Shown in pieces: positions 30,884-40,452 of a DNA stretch of 64,000 nt. Made by a program: the position numbers and the translations under genes. The first letter of the stretch is position 1. The number at the start of each line of letters is the position of its first letter. The DNA lies in the NCBI GenBank assembly GCA_903885665.1, contig CAISJL010000126.1:1-64000 (forward strand). Reading direction: 5' to 3'. The DNA comes from an uncultured beta proteobacterium (GTDB taxonomy: Bacteria > Pseudomonadota > Gammaproteobacteria > Burkholderiales > SG8-41). A model generated the notes under the pieces. That model had not been told where the DNA came from. It was given only the letters and a program-made list of their open reading frames with translations, and searched no databases.

Positions 30884-32038
30884 ATGGATTTTCATTTCAC
30901 CGCAGAACAAGAACAGTTTCGCGAAGCAGTCCACGGCTTTGCCGAACGCCACCTTCGCGCCGGGGCGCTACCACGCGCCCATCAAGAAGAACACCCGTGG
31001 GACGTCGCCAAATTAATGGCTGAACAAGGCCTCATGGGCATTACCATGAAAGAAGAAGACGGCGGCCAAGGCGGCTCTCTAATGGATGCGATCATCGCCA
31101 TTGAAGCGATTGCCGCAGTATGCCCGCGCAGCGCTGATGTGATCCAAGCCGGCAACTTTGGGCCGGTGCGGGTGTTAGCCGAATATGGCACTGCTGATCA
31201 AAAAGAACGCTATCTCAAAAGCATACTCAGCGGTGAGAGTGTCATTACCGTAGGCATGACCGAACCCGAAGCAGGCTCGGCTGTCACCGATCTAAAAACC
31301 ACCGCCACCCCCGACGGCGAGGGTTATCGCATCAACGGCGTCAAAGTGTTTCAAACCCATGCCTCCTACGCTGATGTCATGCTCACGTATGTGCGGTTTG
31401 GACCCGGCGTTGGTGGGATTGGTTCGGTATTAATTCCGCGCGATGCTCCAGGCTTTAAACAAGGCGCACCCTCAAAGTTTTTTAATGGTGAAGAGTGGGT
31501 GCAAACCTATCTCGACAATGTCTACGTCGGCCCAGAAAACGTTATGCTCAAAGAAGGTGGCTTTAAAAAACAAATCGCCGGCTTTAACGTCGAGCGCATT
31601 GGCAATACAGCACGCTCTCTAGCCTTGGGGCGTTACGCCTACAATGTCGCGCGCGAGTGGGCGCTGCAACGCAAGCAATTTGGCAAACTGTTATGTGAAT
31701 TCCAAGGTCTGCAATGGAAATTTGCCGACATGCGCATGAAACTCGATGCTGGACAATTACTGCTCTATCGGGCCGCAGTCAATGCCGATGGTGGCATTCC
31801 CTCAGCCGAAGAAACAGCGATTGCCAAAGCGTATTGCAATCAAGCCGGCTTCGACATTTGCAATGAAGCGATGCAAATCATGGGCGGGATGGGTTACACC
31901 ACAGAAACCTTGGTCGAGTATTGCTTCCGTAAGTGTCGCGGCTGGATGATTGCAGGAGGCTCGATTGAGATTCTTAAAAATCGTATTGCAGAAAGCGTAT
32001 TCGAACGTTCGTTCTCGCAGCGCCCCAGTAAATCCTAA
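30884..32038 (+). CDS. Acyl-CoA dehydrogenase, isovaleryl-type base arrangement
   Basis: This 384-residue acyl-CoA dehydrogenase shows GITMKEEDGGQGGSL, VGMTEPEAGSAVTDL, the RKQFGKLLCEFQGLQWKFADM helix and QIMGGMGYTTETLVE. At the medium-chain catalytic Glu position (EGT) the sequence reads AGGS. A Glu is present instead in helix G (FNVERIGNTA), where isovaleryl-CoA dehydrogenase carries its base. It is therefore probably active, with preference for branched acyl-CoA; this is inference. The upstream lactonase and downstream CoA synthetase suggest an operon-like cluster with moderate gaps. Confidence 0.92.
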   Translation: MDFHFTAEQEQFREAVHGFAERHLRAGALPRAHQEEHPWDVAKLMAEQGLMGITMKEEDGGQGGSLMDAIIAIEAIAAVCPRSADVIQAGNFGPVRVLAEYGTADQKERYLKSILSGESVITVGMTEPEAGSAVTDLKTTATPDGEGYRINGVKVFQTHASYADVMLTYVRFGPGVGGIGSVLIPRDAPGFKQGAPSKFFNGEEWVQTYLDNVYVGPENVMLKEGGFKKQIAGFNVERIGNTARSLALGRYAYNVAREWALQRKQFGKLLCEFQGLQWKFADMRMKLDAGQLLLYRAAVNADGGIPSAEETAIAKAYCNQAGFDICNEAMQIMGGMGYTTETLVEYCFRKCRGWMIAGGSIEILKNRIAESVFERSFSQRPSKS

Positions 32039-32071
32039 TCGCTACCGGCTCCGCCTGGCTACCAGCAATCT

Positions 32072-32099
32072 GCATCCACAAGGTTTGTGCCGTGGATGC
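32072..32099. terminator. Weak stem-loop after acyl-CoA dehydrogenase
   Basis: GCATCCAC and GTGGATGC form an 8-bp stem with a 12-base loop shortly after the stop at 32038. No T-tract follows. It could be a terminator or only an mRNA-stabilising hairpin. Confidence 0.35.
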
Positions 32100-32273
32100 T
32101 AGCCTCGCCTAACCATTTGCTTGATCGCTGCTACATTAATCCAGTTTATTAAGCACGTATTAACTGTGTATTTAACTTTTTACTAAACTTTTACTAAACT
32201 TTTTAAGTCTCAATTTAAAACTGATTACGTACTACATTTTAACAATCCTAATTTTTAAACACGAAAACTGAAC

Positions 32274-34370
32274 ATGTCTAACCCTGCACTCTATCGCGCC
32301 ATTTTCAATCCCCGTAACATTGCATTAATTGGCGCCTCTAGCGACGAGAAAAAAAACACCTCGCGTCCCCAACGCTATTTACGTCACCACGGCTATAGCG
32401 GAAAACTCTATCCGGTGAACCCTGCCCGCGAGGAGATTTTCGGCGAAAAATCCTATCCCAGTGTCAGCGCTATCCCCGGTGGTATCGATCACGCCTTCAT
32501 TATGGTACCTGCCCCCGCAGTCGCTGCCGCTCTGGCTCAGTGCGTCGAAAAAGAAATCAGCGTAGTCACCATCTACAGTGACGGCTTTGCCGAGACTGGC
32601 GCTGCTGGCAGAGACATGCAACAACATTTGCTCGATTTAATTAAAGGCAGCAAAACCCGCTTGGTGGGACCCAATTGCATCGGCTTAATGAGCACACAAA
32701 CTTGTCTCGCGTTGTCGGTTAATGCTGTACTTGAAAAACTCAATATTACCCCTGGTGGGCTCGCTATCGTGTCGCAATCGGGCAGCATGATGGGTGGATT
32801 AATGTCACGCGGCTTGGGTCGGGGTGTAGGCTTCTCGAAACTGATTTCGGTGGGCAACGAAGCCGATCTTGGAGTGGGCGAACTGGCTAATTTATTGGTG
32901 GATGACCCTTACACCGATGCTATTTTACTATTCATGGAAACGATACGCGATGCACACCATCTTGCCCATGCCGCTCGTCGCGCCTACGATGCCGGCAAAC
33001 CGGTAGTGGTCTATAAGCTAGGTCGCTCCGAAGTCGGCCAAGACTTAGCCGCCTCACATACTGGGGCGATGGCTGGTGCTGATGAAGCGGTAGATGCCTT
33101 CTTTCGCGCTCATGCCATGCTCCGGGTAGATACCATAGAAGGTTTATTTGAATTGCCGGCACTGCTCAAGGGTCGCAAACCTGCGCTACGCCATCGCGTA
33201 GCAGCCATGACCACAACCGGCGGTGGTGCAGCCTGTGTGGTTGATCGCATTGGTAGCTATGGTCTCGATGTGGTCGGGCCCACCCCTGAGATCATTGCAA
33301 AACTGGCAGAACAAAAGATCACGATTAACGACTCACGTATTACCGATCTCACACTCGCCGGTGCAAAAAAAGAAATCTATGGTGGCGTGCTCAATGTCCT
33401 ACTGCAATCAGACCATTGCGACTTGGTATTAGCCATTGCCGGTAGCTCGGCGCAGTTTCAGCCCGAGATCGCCGTCGAACCCATTGTCGAAGCCGACCGC
33501 CGAGACAAAGTACTGGCCGTATTTTTAGCACCTCATGCCGAGGCTTCACTCAAATTACTGTCTAGCGCTGGCATTGCCGGATTCCGCACCCCCGAGTCCT
33601 GTGCCGACGCCATCCGCGCTTGGCGTGATTGGCGACCACCAGCCACCATACCTCCGATTGATACCAAACGTAGCACAGCCGCCCAACAACTCTTGGACGC
33701 ACTTCCCGAGGGTAATTTAAGCGAACGTGATGCTTACTCTATTTTCGGTGTGCTCGGCGTGCCTTTAGCCGAAACCGCTGTCATGTCCAATGCCAATACC
33801 ACAGTGAAAATTGGTTATCCCGTGGTTGCAAAAATCCTCTCCCCCGACATTGCCCACAAAAGCGATGCCGGCGGCGTAGTCCTGAATATCGCCGACGATG
33901 CCAGCCTCAAAACTGCAGCGCAAGACATATTGCATCGCATCGGTAGCGCCTACCCCAAAGCCCAACTCAATGGGATTTTAGTGCAGCGCATGGAGCGCGG
34001 CTTAGCTGAGGTGATTCTCGGCTTTAAACGCGACCCTCAAGTGGGTCCGATTGTCGTGCTCGGTGTCGGCGGGGTATTAGCCGAGATTTATCACGATGTC
34101 ACGATGCGTCTAGCACCGGTAAATCTAGCCACTGCCACCGCGATGATTGAAGAGGTTAAAGGACTAGCCGTGATTCGTGGCTATCGCGGCATGCCACCGG
34201 GCGATTGTGCCGCTTTAGCACAAGCGGTGGTCGCGTTCTCACAAATCTCAGCCCTCGAGTCCATTAGCGAAGCGGAGATCAACCCCTTAATCGTCAAGGC
34301 TGAGGGCGCTGGAGTCGTTGCTGTGGATGGGCTCATTATCCGTAACGCCAACCCCAGTGCTGCGCACTAA
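32274..34370 (+). CDS. ADP-forming acyl-CoA synthetase, fused alpha-beta
   Basis: This 698-residue nucleoside-diphosphate-forming CoA ligase (acetyl-CoA synthetase ADP-forming/Pat-like) converts a carboxylate plus CoA and ATP to acyl-CoA, ADP and phosphate. Domain order: CoA-binding Rossmann domain from residue 5 (FNPRNIALIGASSDEKK), succinyl-CoA ligase-like domain with QSGSMMGGL and the phosphohistidine His262 in SHTGAMAG, then ATP-grasp from about residue 475 (VVAKILSPDIAHKSDAGGVVLNI, GVLAEIYHDVTMRLAP). No GNAT domain is attached. It probably activates the pathway acid for the neighbouring acyl-CoA dehydrogenase. Confidence 0.93.
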   Translation: MSNPALYRAIFNPRNIALIGASSDEKKNTSRPQRYLRHHGYSGKLYPVNPAREEIFGEKSYPSVSAIPGGIDHAFIMVPAPAVAAALAQCVEKEISVVTIYSDGFAETGAAGRDMQQHLLDLIKGSKTRLVGPNCIGLMSTQTCLALSVNAVLEKLNITPGGLAIVSQSGSMMGGLMSRGLGRGVGFSKLISVGNEADLGVGELANLLVDDPYTDAILLFMETIRDAHHLAHAARRAYDAGKPVVVYKLGRSEVGQDLAASHTGAMAGADEAVDAFFRAHAMLRVDTIEGLFELPALLKGRKPALRHRVAAMTTTGGGAACVVDRIGSYGLDVVGPTPEIIAKLAEQKITINDSRITDLTLAGAKKEIYGGVLNVLLQSDHCDLVLAIAGSSAQFQPEIAVEPIVEADRRDKVLAVFLAPHAEASLKLLSSAGIAGFRTPESCADAIRAWRDWRPPATIPPIDTKRSTAAQQLLDALPEGNLSERDAYSIFGVLGVPLAETAVMSNANTTVKIGYPVVAKILSPDIAHKSDAGGVVLNIADDASLKTAAQDILHRIGSAYPKAQLNGILVQRMERGLAEVILGFKRDPQVGPIVVLGVGGVLAEIYHDVTMRLAPVNLATATAMIEEVKGLAVIRGYRGMPPGDCAALAQAVVAFSQISALESISEAEINPLIVKAEGAGVVAVDGLIIRNANPSAAH

Positions 34371-34507
34371 GCACAAATAGATTTTAACTGTTTGAATTTA
34401 TTGATTAATTTTTAATTTATTTCCACTGAATTTTTTAAATAATTGTTTAACCTATTTTTTAAAAAACATCACGACCAATCATGCACACATACTGAAGGAG
34501 GCCACCG

Positions 34508-35839
34508 ATGTTGCTCTCTACCCTAGCTGATTATGCGATCGCCGAACAAACCTCGAACCTACCCACCGAGGTGATTCATCACGCCAAACGGGCGGTCATT
34601 GATTGGTATGCCGCACTCTTACCCGGTAGCATCGTGGCACCGGCAACGGTATTAGAAGCGGCATTCGCCGAAGATCTTGATCGCGGACTGGCGCACTTAG
34701 CCAGTGGCCGGGCGGCAACCTTGCGCTGTGCCGCCATGATTAATGGTGCGGCATCCCACTCAGTTGAGTTCGATGACATCTATCGCGATGCCGGCTACCA
34801 CCCAGGAAGCCCGGTGATTTCTGCAGCACTTGCCACCGCACAAGCCACAGGGGCTAGTGGCGATCATTTTCTCCGCGGCGTGATCGTGGGTTATGAAATC
34901 TCCACCCGCATTGGCGAAGCAATCATGCCCTCGCATTATCGGTTTTGGCATACTACTGGTACTGTCGGCTCCTTTGGTTCTGCCGCCGCTGCCGCCACCA
35001 TCCTCGGTGCCAATCACGAACAATTCATGCATGCACTAGCCACTGTGGGCAGCTTCGCGTCAGGACTGCAGCAAGCGTTCCGCTCACAAGCGATGACCAA
35101 ACCCTTACACGGCGGTCATGCCGCTGATGCCGGTTGCTGGGCTGCGATGGCCGCCGTCAAAGGCTTAACCGGCGCCCTTGATATGCTGGAGGGTGAAGTG
35201 GGTTTTGGTAACGCAATGAGCATCAACCCCGACTGGAGCAAAGCCACCCGCGGTCTGGGCAAGGACTACCATATCAACCATGTCACCTTTAAAAACCACG
35301 GCTGCTGTGGCCACACTTTCCCGTCCATCGATGGCGTGCTGCATTTACAACATACGCATGGCTTCACTCACCACGACGTCAAACATATTCATCTAGCCAC
35401 TTACAAGGCCGGACTCGATATTATTGATAACCCCAGTCCCGAAGGCGAATACCAGGCCAAATTCAGCATTCAATACACGGTGGCCCACGCCCTGGTACAT
35501 GGCAGCGTACGCTTAAATGCCTTCTTACCCGATCGCTTATTGGACGCCGATGTGCGCGCCAACCTGAAAAAAATCACTTGTGAGGCCGATCCCATATTAT
35601 CTAAAGGCTATCCCGGACAACGCGCCGCCCAAGTCCGGGTTGAACTGCTAGACGGCCGCAGCTTTGAGTATTTCCAGCCCTATCGCAAAGGCGACCCTGA
35701 AATGCCGCTCACCGATGACGAATTAAATGGCAAGTTCAGTGAGTTGGCTGAACCGGTGATTGGCAAAGCACGTGCTACGCACTTGTTGGAGCAGCTGTGG
35801 CGTTGTGAGCAACTGGCAAGTGTAGACTTCAGCGATTAA
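34508..35839 (+). CDS. MmgE/PrpD-family protein 2
   Basis: This second MmgE/PrpD protein, 443 residues, is clearly diverged from the one at 28313. Seen are VIHHAKRAVIDWYAALLPGS, MINGAASHSVEFDDIYRDAGYHPGSPVISAALA (the D-D-x-x-x-x-x-H variant), VGYEISTRIGEA, THGSFGSAAAAATI-like TVGSFGSAAAA and KNHGCCGHTFPSIDG. A GGAGG ribosome-binding site lies at the usual distance. Two such enzymes within 6 kb suggest two dehydration/hydration or epimerisation steps, or two parallel pathways. Confidence 0.9.
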   Translation: MLLSTLADYAIAEQTSNLPTEVIHHAKRAVIDWYAALLPGSIVAPATVLEAAFAEDLDRGLAHLASGRAATLRCAAMINGAASHSVEFDDIYRDAGYHPGSPVISAALATAQATGASGDHFLRGVIVGYEISTRIGEAIMPSHYRFWHTTGTVGSFGSAAAAATILGANHEQFMHALATVGSFASGLQQAFRSQAMTKPLHGGHAADAGCWAAMAAVKGLTGALDMLEGEVGFGNAMSINPDWSKATRGLGKDYHINHVTFKNHGCCGHTFPSIDGVLHLQHTHGFTHHDVKHIHLATYKAGLDIIDNPSPEGEYQAKFSIQYTVAHALVHGSVRLNAFLPDRLLDADVRANLKKITCEADPILSKGYPGQRAAQVRVELLDGRSFEYFQPYRKGDPEMPLTDDELNGKFSELAEPVIGKARATHLLEQLWRCEQLASVDFSD

Positions 35840-36324
35840 TCATATTGCTCTGCAGTGATCTGTAGCTGATCTACAGATCACCACTGTCAGCATCACATCT
35901 CGCTACTGTCAAGGTATTAGCGACTCAATCGCAGCAATAGCGCAACGCTGATTACATTATGATGAGATCGATCGCGCGCTAGACGCCGACAACAGCGAGC
36001 CCCGCATACTCAGCACGCTTTAAAACCTACAGTCCTCACTATGTTTAAGCTTTGGAAGTTTTTGAAGCTTCACAAGCAATTGCACGCGCAGTCGCAAACC
36101 CCCAGCGTTGAGCGCTAGACAGTCAACCTCCACCCCAATCCAGCTAAACCCGCTAGCCCCACTAGACTTGTCAGCCACAAGCGAGTAGCGCACAATCGCC
36201 TTCGGTCACGGTGCCAATGGCAAAACAATCGTTCGCTCGCTGGTAGTAGCACCCATCATCACCCGTTACCACCAATCTCTGCCATCCATAATTGCGACAC
36301 ATAAAAAACGCTCAGGGGAGTCTC
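35840..36324. other. Gene-free stretch with strong stem-loop
   Basis: About 485 bases without a credible gene. The 11-bp inverted repeat GTGATCTGTAG/CTACAGATCAC at 35855-35881 (5-base loop) follows the MmgE/PrpD stop and may terminate or stabilise its transcript. A 25-codon frame at 36041 has no ribosome-binding site and was not accepted. The promoter for the next Bug gene probably lies here but I cannot define it. Confidence 0.5.
35855..35881. terminator. Stem-loop after MmgE/PrpD gene 2
   Basis: A perfect 11-bp stem GTGATCTGTAG/CTACAGATCAC with loop CTGAT lies 16 bases past the stop codon. The T-tract is missing, so intrinsic termination is uncertain. Confidence 0.5.
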
Positions 36325-37326
36325 ATGAATTGCTATAACCACCACAGCTACGCTTGCCGCCTTCTCACTATTTTCAGCGGGCTGTTCGCCGCATGCTGTT
36401 TGTACTCTAGCCTAGCCACCGCAGCAGCTACTTTTCCCACTCGGCCGCTACGGCTGATTGTGCCCTACGCCCCCGGTGGCAACATTGACATCTCTGCTCG
36501 CATTATTGCGACACCTCTGGCTGACCTGCTTGGGCAGAGTGTGGTGGTGGATAATCGCCCAGGTGCAGGCGGCAATCTAGGTGCCGCCTTGGTGGCCAAA
36601 GCCGCGTCCGATGGCTACACTATTTTGGTGGGCTCGAGTGGCCCGCTATCGGTGAATCCGGTCATTTTTAAAAGCCTGCCCTACGACTCGTTAAAAGACT
36701 TTGCACCCATCTCCACCATTCAAGCCGTACCTTTGGTGGTGATTGCAGGGCCCAAATCGTCTATCAACACCATTGCCGAGATGGTGGCGGGTGCTAGAGC
36801 GCGGCCCGGTAAACTCACCGTGGCCTCCTCGGGTGCCGGCACCACCAATCACTTCGCCATCGAGATGCTCGGCAATATGGCGAATGTGCAATTCTTGCAT
36901 GTGCCATACAAAGGTAGTGGTCCAGCACTGTCTGAACTACTCGGCGGTCAAGTGGAGACTATGGTCGATCAACTCTCAGCCTCGATTGGTTATATTCGCG
37001 ATGGGCGCTTCAAAGTGCTGGCCGTCACCACCTTACAGCGTAGCCCTTCGCTACCGAATACCCCAACACTCGATGAGCTGGGCTATAAAGGTTATCAGGC
37101 CTCAACCCTACTCGGACTCCTAGCCAGTGCCGGCACTCCACCTGCGACGATCAAGATTCTCAATACAGCTGTGCGCCAGGTCATGGATGGTCCTGCCAGC
37201 GAACGCTTTCGCGGTCTTGGTGCAACCCCTGGCGCCAGCTCACCCGAGGAATTCACCACGCGGATTCGCGAGGAGTTACAACAATGGCAAGTCTTGGTTA
37301 AAAAACTCAATCTCAAATTTGAATAA
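36325..37326 (+). CDS. Bug/TctC-family substrate-binding protein 2
   Basis: This orphan tripartite-tricarboxylate receptor carries an N-terminal signal peptide (hydrophobic LLTIFSGLFAACCLYSSLATA), then FPTRPLRLIVPYAPGGNIDISARII, DNRPGAGGNLGAALVAKA and the loop LHVPYKGSGPALSELLGGQVETM. I chose the ATG at 36325 with AGGGGAG just upstream over a TTG 33 bases earlier, giving 333 residues. It precedes the lyase and LeuCD-like genes on the same strand with a 63-base gap, so it probably binds the substrate or product of that module. Confidence 0.92.
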   Translation: MNCYNHHSYACRLLTIFSGLFAACCLYSSLATAAATFPTRPLRLIVPYAPGGNIDISARIIATPLADLLGQSVVVDNRPGAGGNLGAALVAKAASDGYTILVGSSGPLSVNPVIFKSLPYDSLKDFAPISTIQAVPLVVIAGPKSSINTIAEMVAGARARPGKLTVASSGAGTTNHFAIEMLGNMANVQFLHVPYKGSGPALSELLGGQVETMVDQLSASIGYIRDGRFKVLAVTTLQRSPSLPNTPTLDELGYKGYQASTLLGLLASAGTPPATIKILNTAVRQVMDGPASERFRGLGATPGASSPEEFTTRIREELQQWQVLVKKLNLKFE

Positions 37327-37389
37327 GCGCGCAGCCAGCGCTTTAAAATAACGCCCTCGAACACTCATCACCCTACAAGGAACCCTGTC

Positions 37390-38295
37390 ATGACTACCCA
37401 ACCCGTACGCGCCACGACTCGTCTGCGTCAACTGCTCGCCCAACCGGGCTGTATTGTGGCCCCGGGTGTGGCCGATGCATTTGCGGCACGTCTAGTCGCC
37501 CTCGAGGGCTTTGACGCACTCTACATGACCGGTTTTGGCACCAGCTTAACGCGTCTTGGCATGCCAGACGTGGGTCTGCTCACCGCCACCGAAATGATCG
37601 ATAACGCGAGCCGGATTGTTGATGCCTCCAACCTACCCTTGGTTGCTGACGCCGATACTGGCTATGGCAATCCAATCAACACTCGCCGCACGATTCGCGA
37701 CTACGAAAAAGCCGGCGTGGCGGGCGTGCATCTCGAAGATCAAACCTGGCCTAAGCGTTGCGGACATCTGGCCGGCAAGCGTGTTATCCCCATTGCCGAG
37801 ATGGTCGCCAAGATTAAAGCGGCTTGCGATGCCCGCCGCGATGATGACTTTGTAATCATCAGCCGCACCGATGCAATCGCGGTCGAGGGCATGGAAGCCG
37901 CACTCGAGCGCGGAGAGCGCTACCGCGAAGCCGGTGCCGACGTGGTGTTTATCGAAGCGCCTATTGGTCGCCCTCAGGTCGAACAAATTGCCGCGCGCTT
38001 CAAAGGCGTGCCGCTACTCTACAACATGGCCTCTAGCGGTAAAACCCCAGACCTACCGGCCGACGAGCTGGGCCGGCTTGGCTTTAAACTAGCCATCTAC
38101 CCCAATTGGTTGTTATTAGCAGCGATCCCGGCCATGCAAAACTTGCTGCGCGAACTCAAACGCACCGGCTCGATTGCTGAGCTTCGCCACCAAGTCGCAA
38201 CCTTTAAACAGTTCACCGAAGTGGCCGGCTTGCCCGAGATCCAAGTCCTAGAAAACTTATACGGTGTGCCTGACGATCAGCGTGCCAGCCTCTAA
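37390..38295 (+). CDS. Isocitrate lyase/PEP mutase family carbon-carbon lyase
   Basis: This 301-residue member of the isocitrate lyase/PEP mutase superfamily (TIM barrel, Mg-dependent) has DADTGYGN (87-94) as metal and substrate site and LEDQTWPKRCGHLAGK (115-130). The KRCGH motif with Cys124 marks C-C lyases such as methylisocitrate lyase and 2,3-dimethylmalate lyase, not PEP mutases. SRTDA and VFIEAP are also conserved. The length is near that of PrpB. It is followed by aconitase-family LeuC/LeuD-like subunits. That pairing resembles dimethylmalate lyase with dimethylmaleate hydratase. Products would be pyruvate, glyoxylate or a related oxoacid; which one is not known. Confidence 0.9.
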   Translation: MTTQPVRATTRLRQLLAQPGCIVAPGVADAFAARLVALEGFDALYMTGFGTSLTRLGMPDVGLLTATEMIDNASRIVDASNLPLVADADTGYGNPINTRRTIRDYEKAGVAGVHLEDQTWPKRCGHLAGKRVIPIAEMVAKIKAACDARRDDDFVIISRTDAIAVEGMEAALERGERYREAGADVVFIEAPIGRPQVEQIAARFKGVPLLYNMASSGKTPDLPADELGRLGFKLAIYPNWLLLAAIPAMQNLLRELKRTGSIAELRHQVATFKQFTEVAGLPEIQVLENLYGVPDDQRASL

Positions 38296-38367
38296 TAGCA
38301 AGCACTAACTAATACCATTAAGATTAACTAACATATTGATTTAATTGATTATTTTATAGGCATACTG

Positions 38368-39786
38368 ATGACTATCGCACGCACCTTATTCGATAAAATT
38401 TGGGATCGCCATGTCATCATGACGCGTCCCGAGGGCGATGCCCTCATCCACATAGACCGTAATTTTGTGCACGAAGGCTCTTTCCACGCTTTTGGTGCAC
38501 TGGCCAAAGAGGGGCGCCAAGTACGCAAGCCTCGCCAAAACTTTGCGATTGCCGATCACTATGTGCCGACCCTCGGCCGCGAGCAAGGTCTCGCCGCAGT
38601 CGCCGACCCTGACGCTCGCCATATGATTGAATTACTCGAATCCCATGCCAAGCACAACGGTATGAAGCACTTCGGGATGGCTGACCCCCAACAAGGCATT
38701 GTGCATGTGGTGGGCCCTGAACTAGGGATCACTCAACCTGGCCTGACCATTACCTGCGGCGACTCCCATACCTCCACCCACGGCGCGCTCGGCGCCTATG
38801 CGTTTGGGATTGGCGCCTCGCAACTCAAACAAATTCTCGCCACCCAATGCTTGTGGCTCAAGCGCCCCAAGACCATGCGCATCACCATCGACGGTGCACT
38901 AGGCGCTGGGGTGAGCGGCAAAGACGTGGTGTTGGCGATTATTGCGCGTATTGGTACGGCTGGCGCTTCCGGTCATGTCATCGAGTTTGCCGGCAGTGCA
39001 ATTCGCGCCCTCAGTATTGCAGGTCGCTTAACGGTTTGTAATATGGCAATCGAGGCCGGTGCACGCGCCGGCTTGATCGCCCCTGATGACACAGTCTACG
39101 AATATCTGACTGGACGCCCATATGCGCCGCAAGGGGCAGAATGGGAGCAAGCGCTCCTCGAATGGCAGCAATTACCCACTGACCCCGGCGCACGCTTTGA
39201 TCAAGAAGTCCACTTGGATGGCAGCCAATTGCAACCGATGGTCACTTGGGGCACGAGCCCCGAGGAAGCCCTAGCAGTCACTGCCACCGTTCCCGATCCC
39301 GCCTGCTTTGGCGAAGCCAATCAACGCGCCCACGCGCAACAAGCTTTGGCCTATATGGATCTACAACCAGGCATGCCGCTGACAGCAATCCCGATTGACT
39401 ACGCATTTATTGGCAGCTGCACTAACGGTCGGATTGAGGACTTACGCGCCGCCGCTGAAGTGTTGCGCGGCCGCACCACAGTCATCCCGGCGTGGATCTC
39501 GCCTGGCTCGACCCCAATCAAACGCCAAGCCGAGGCGGAGGGCCTAGATCAAATTTTCTTAGCCGCCGGGGTTGAATGGCGCGCCTCGGGCTGCTCGAGC
39601 TGCTGTGCCATGAATGGCGATTTAATCCCTGCTGGTGCGCGCTGTGCCTCCACCGCTAATCGCAACTTTGAGGGCCGCCAAGGACAAGGTGCGCGCACCC
39701 ACTTAATGAGTCCGGCGATGGCGGCAGCCGCGATGATCACCGGTCACATCACCGATGTGCGCACACTACTTGGAGCCAGCGCATGA
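38368..39786 (+). CDS. leuC: LeuC-family aconitase-type hydratase, large subunit
   Basis: This 472-residue protein aligns along its length with the large subunit of 3-isopropylmalate dehydratase and with related dimethylmaleate/citraconate hydratases. The [4Fe-4S] cysteines are present: Cys351 (GSCTNGRIEDLRAA), Cys409 and Cys412 (GCSSCCAMN). CGDSHTSTHGALGAYAFGIG, VTWGTSPEE and NRNFEGRQGQGARTHLMSP are typical. Near the active site HEVTSPQAF of true LeuC is changed to HEGSFHAF, and CSMCLAMN to CSSCCAMN, so the substrate may differ from isopropylmalate. The stop overlaps the small-subunit start by 4 bases. No leuA or leuB is nearby; lyase and Bug genes are. Confidence 0.9.
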   Translation: MTIARTLFDKIWDRHVIMTRPEGDALIHIDRNFVHEGSFHAFGALAKEGRQVRKPRQNFAIADHYVPTLGREQGLAAVADPDARHMIELLESHAKHNGMKHFGMADPQQGIVHVVGPELGITQPGLTITCGDSHTSTHGALGAYAFGIGASQLKQILATQCLWLKRPKTMRITIDGALGAGVSGKDVVLAIIARIGTAGASGHVIEFAGSAIRALSIAGRLTVCNMAIEAGARAGLIAPDDTVYEYLTGRPYAPQGAEWEQALLEWQQLPTDPGARFDQEVHLDGSQLQPMVTWGTSPEEALAVTATVPDPACFGEANQRAHAQQALAYMDLQPGMPLTAIPIDYAFIGSCTNGRIEDLRAAAEVLRGRTTVIPAWISPGSTPIKRQAEAEGLDQIFLAAGVEWRASGCSSCCAMNGDLIPAGARCASTANRNFEGRQGQGARTHLMSPAMAAAAMITGHITDVRTLLGASA

Positions 39787-40397
39787 CCCCCTTTATTTCA
39801 CTCAACGCAGTTGCCGTGCCCTTTGACATGGCCAATGTCGATACCGATCGGATTATTCCTGTGCGTTTTTTACGCAAACTACGCGACCTTGCGCATAGCT
39901 ATGAAGGCTACTTATTTCATGACATGCGGTTTGATCCGACAGGTGCAGAGCGGCCCGAATTTATACTCAACCAAACCCCATGGCGACAAGCGGGTATTTT
40001 GGTGGCAGATACTAACTTTGGTTGCGGCTCCTCGCGCGAAGGTGCGGTCTACGCGCTACTCGACTACGGTATTCGCGCGGTGATAGCACCTTCATTTGGT
40101 GATATTCACTACGCCAATGAACTCCAAAATGGCATGCTGCCCGTGACACTCCCCGATGAGATTTGTAATCATTTACGCGCGCAACTCCACGCGCAACCGG
40201 GTGCGCATTTACAGATCGATCTACCCACCCAAATTGTTACCGATACCGATGGCGAGACCCACCCCTTCATGATAGATCCAGTCTACAAAGAGCGTTTGTT
40301 ACAAGGTTTAGATGATGTAGGTTTGGTATTAGCGCAAAACTCACAGATCGAAGCCTTCGAACAAGCGTATCATCGCCAACACCCATGGCTTGCTTAA
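39783..40397 (+). CDS. leuD: LeuD-family hydratase, small subunit
   Basis: This 204-residue swivel domain is the partner of the upstream large subunit. It shows VDTDRIIPVRFLR near the start, the NFGCGSSREGA motif (LeuD usually has GCGSSREHA; here His is Gly) and VIAPSFGDIHYANELQNGMLPV. The ATG overlaps the leuC stop, indicating translational coupling and a heterodimer. The small subunit contributes to substrate specificity, and its changed residue next to the SSRE motif again hints at a substrate other than isopropylmalate. If no other leuCD exists in the genome, leucine synthesis would be the default role. Confidence 0.9.
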   Translation: MTPFISLNAVAVPFDMANVDTDRIIPVRFLRKLRDLAHSYEGYLFHDMRFDPTGAERPEFILNQTPWRQAGILVADTNFGCGSSREGAVYALLDYGIRAVIAPSFGDIHYANELQNGMLPVTLPDEICNHLRAQLHAQPGAHLQIDLPTQIVTDTDGETHPFMIDPVYKERLLQGLDDVGLVLAQNSQIEAFEQAYHRQHPWLA

Positions 40398-40452
40398 ATT
40401 TTACGGATCGACTTAAACCCTTGAAACGCCCTCGACTCGCGCGCCGGACATC

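Noticed and set aside
36041..36118. A 25-codon frame in the gap before the second Bug gene
   Set aside because: It has no ribosome-binding site and no recognisable sequence, and its length is expected by chance.
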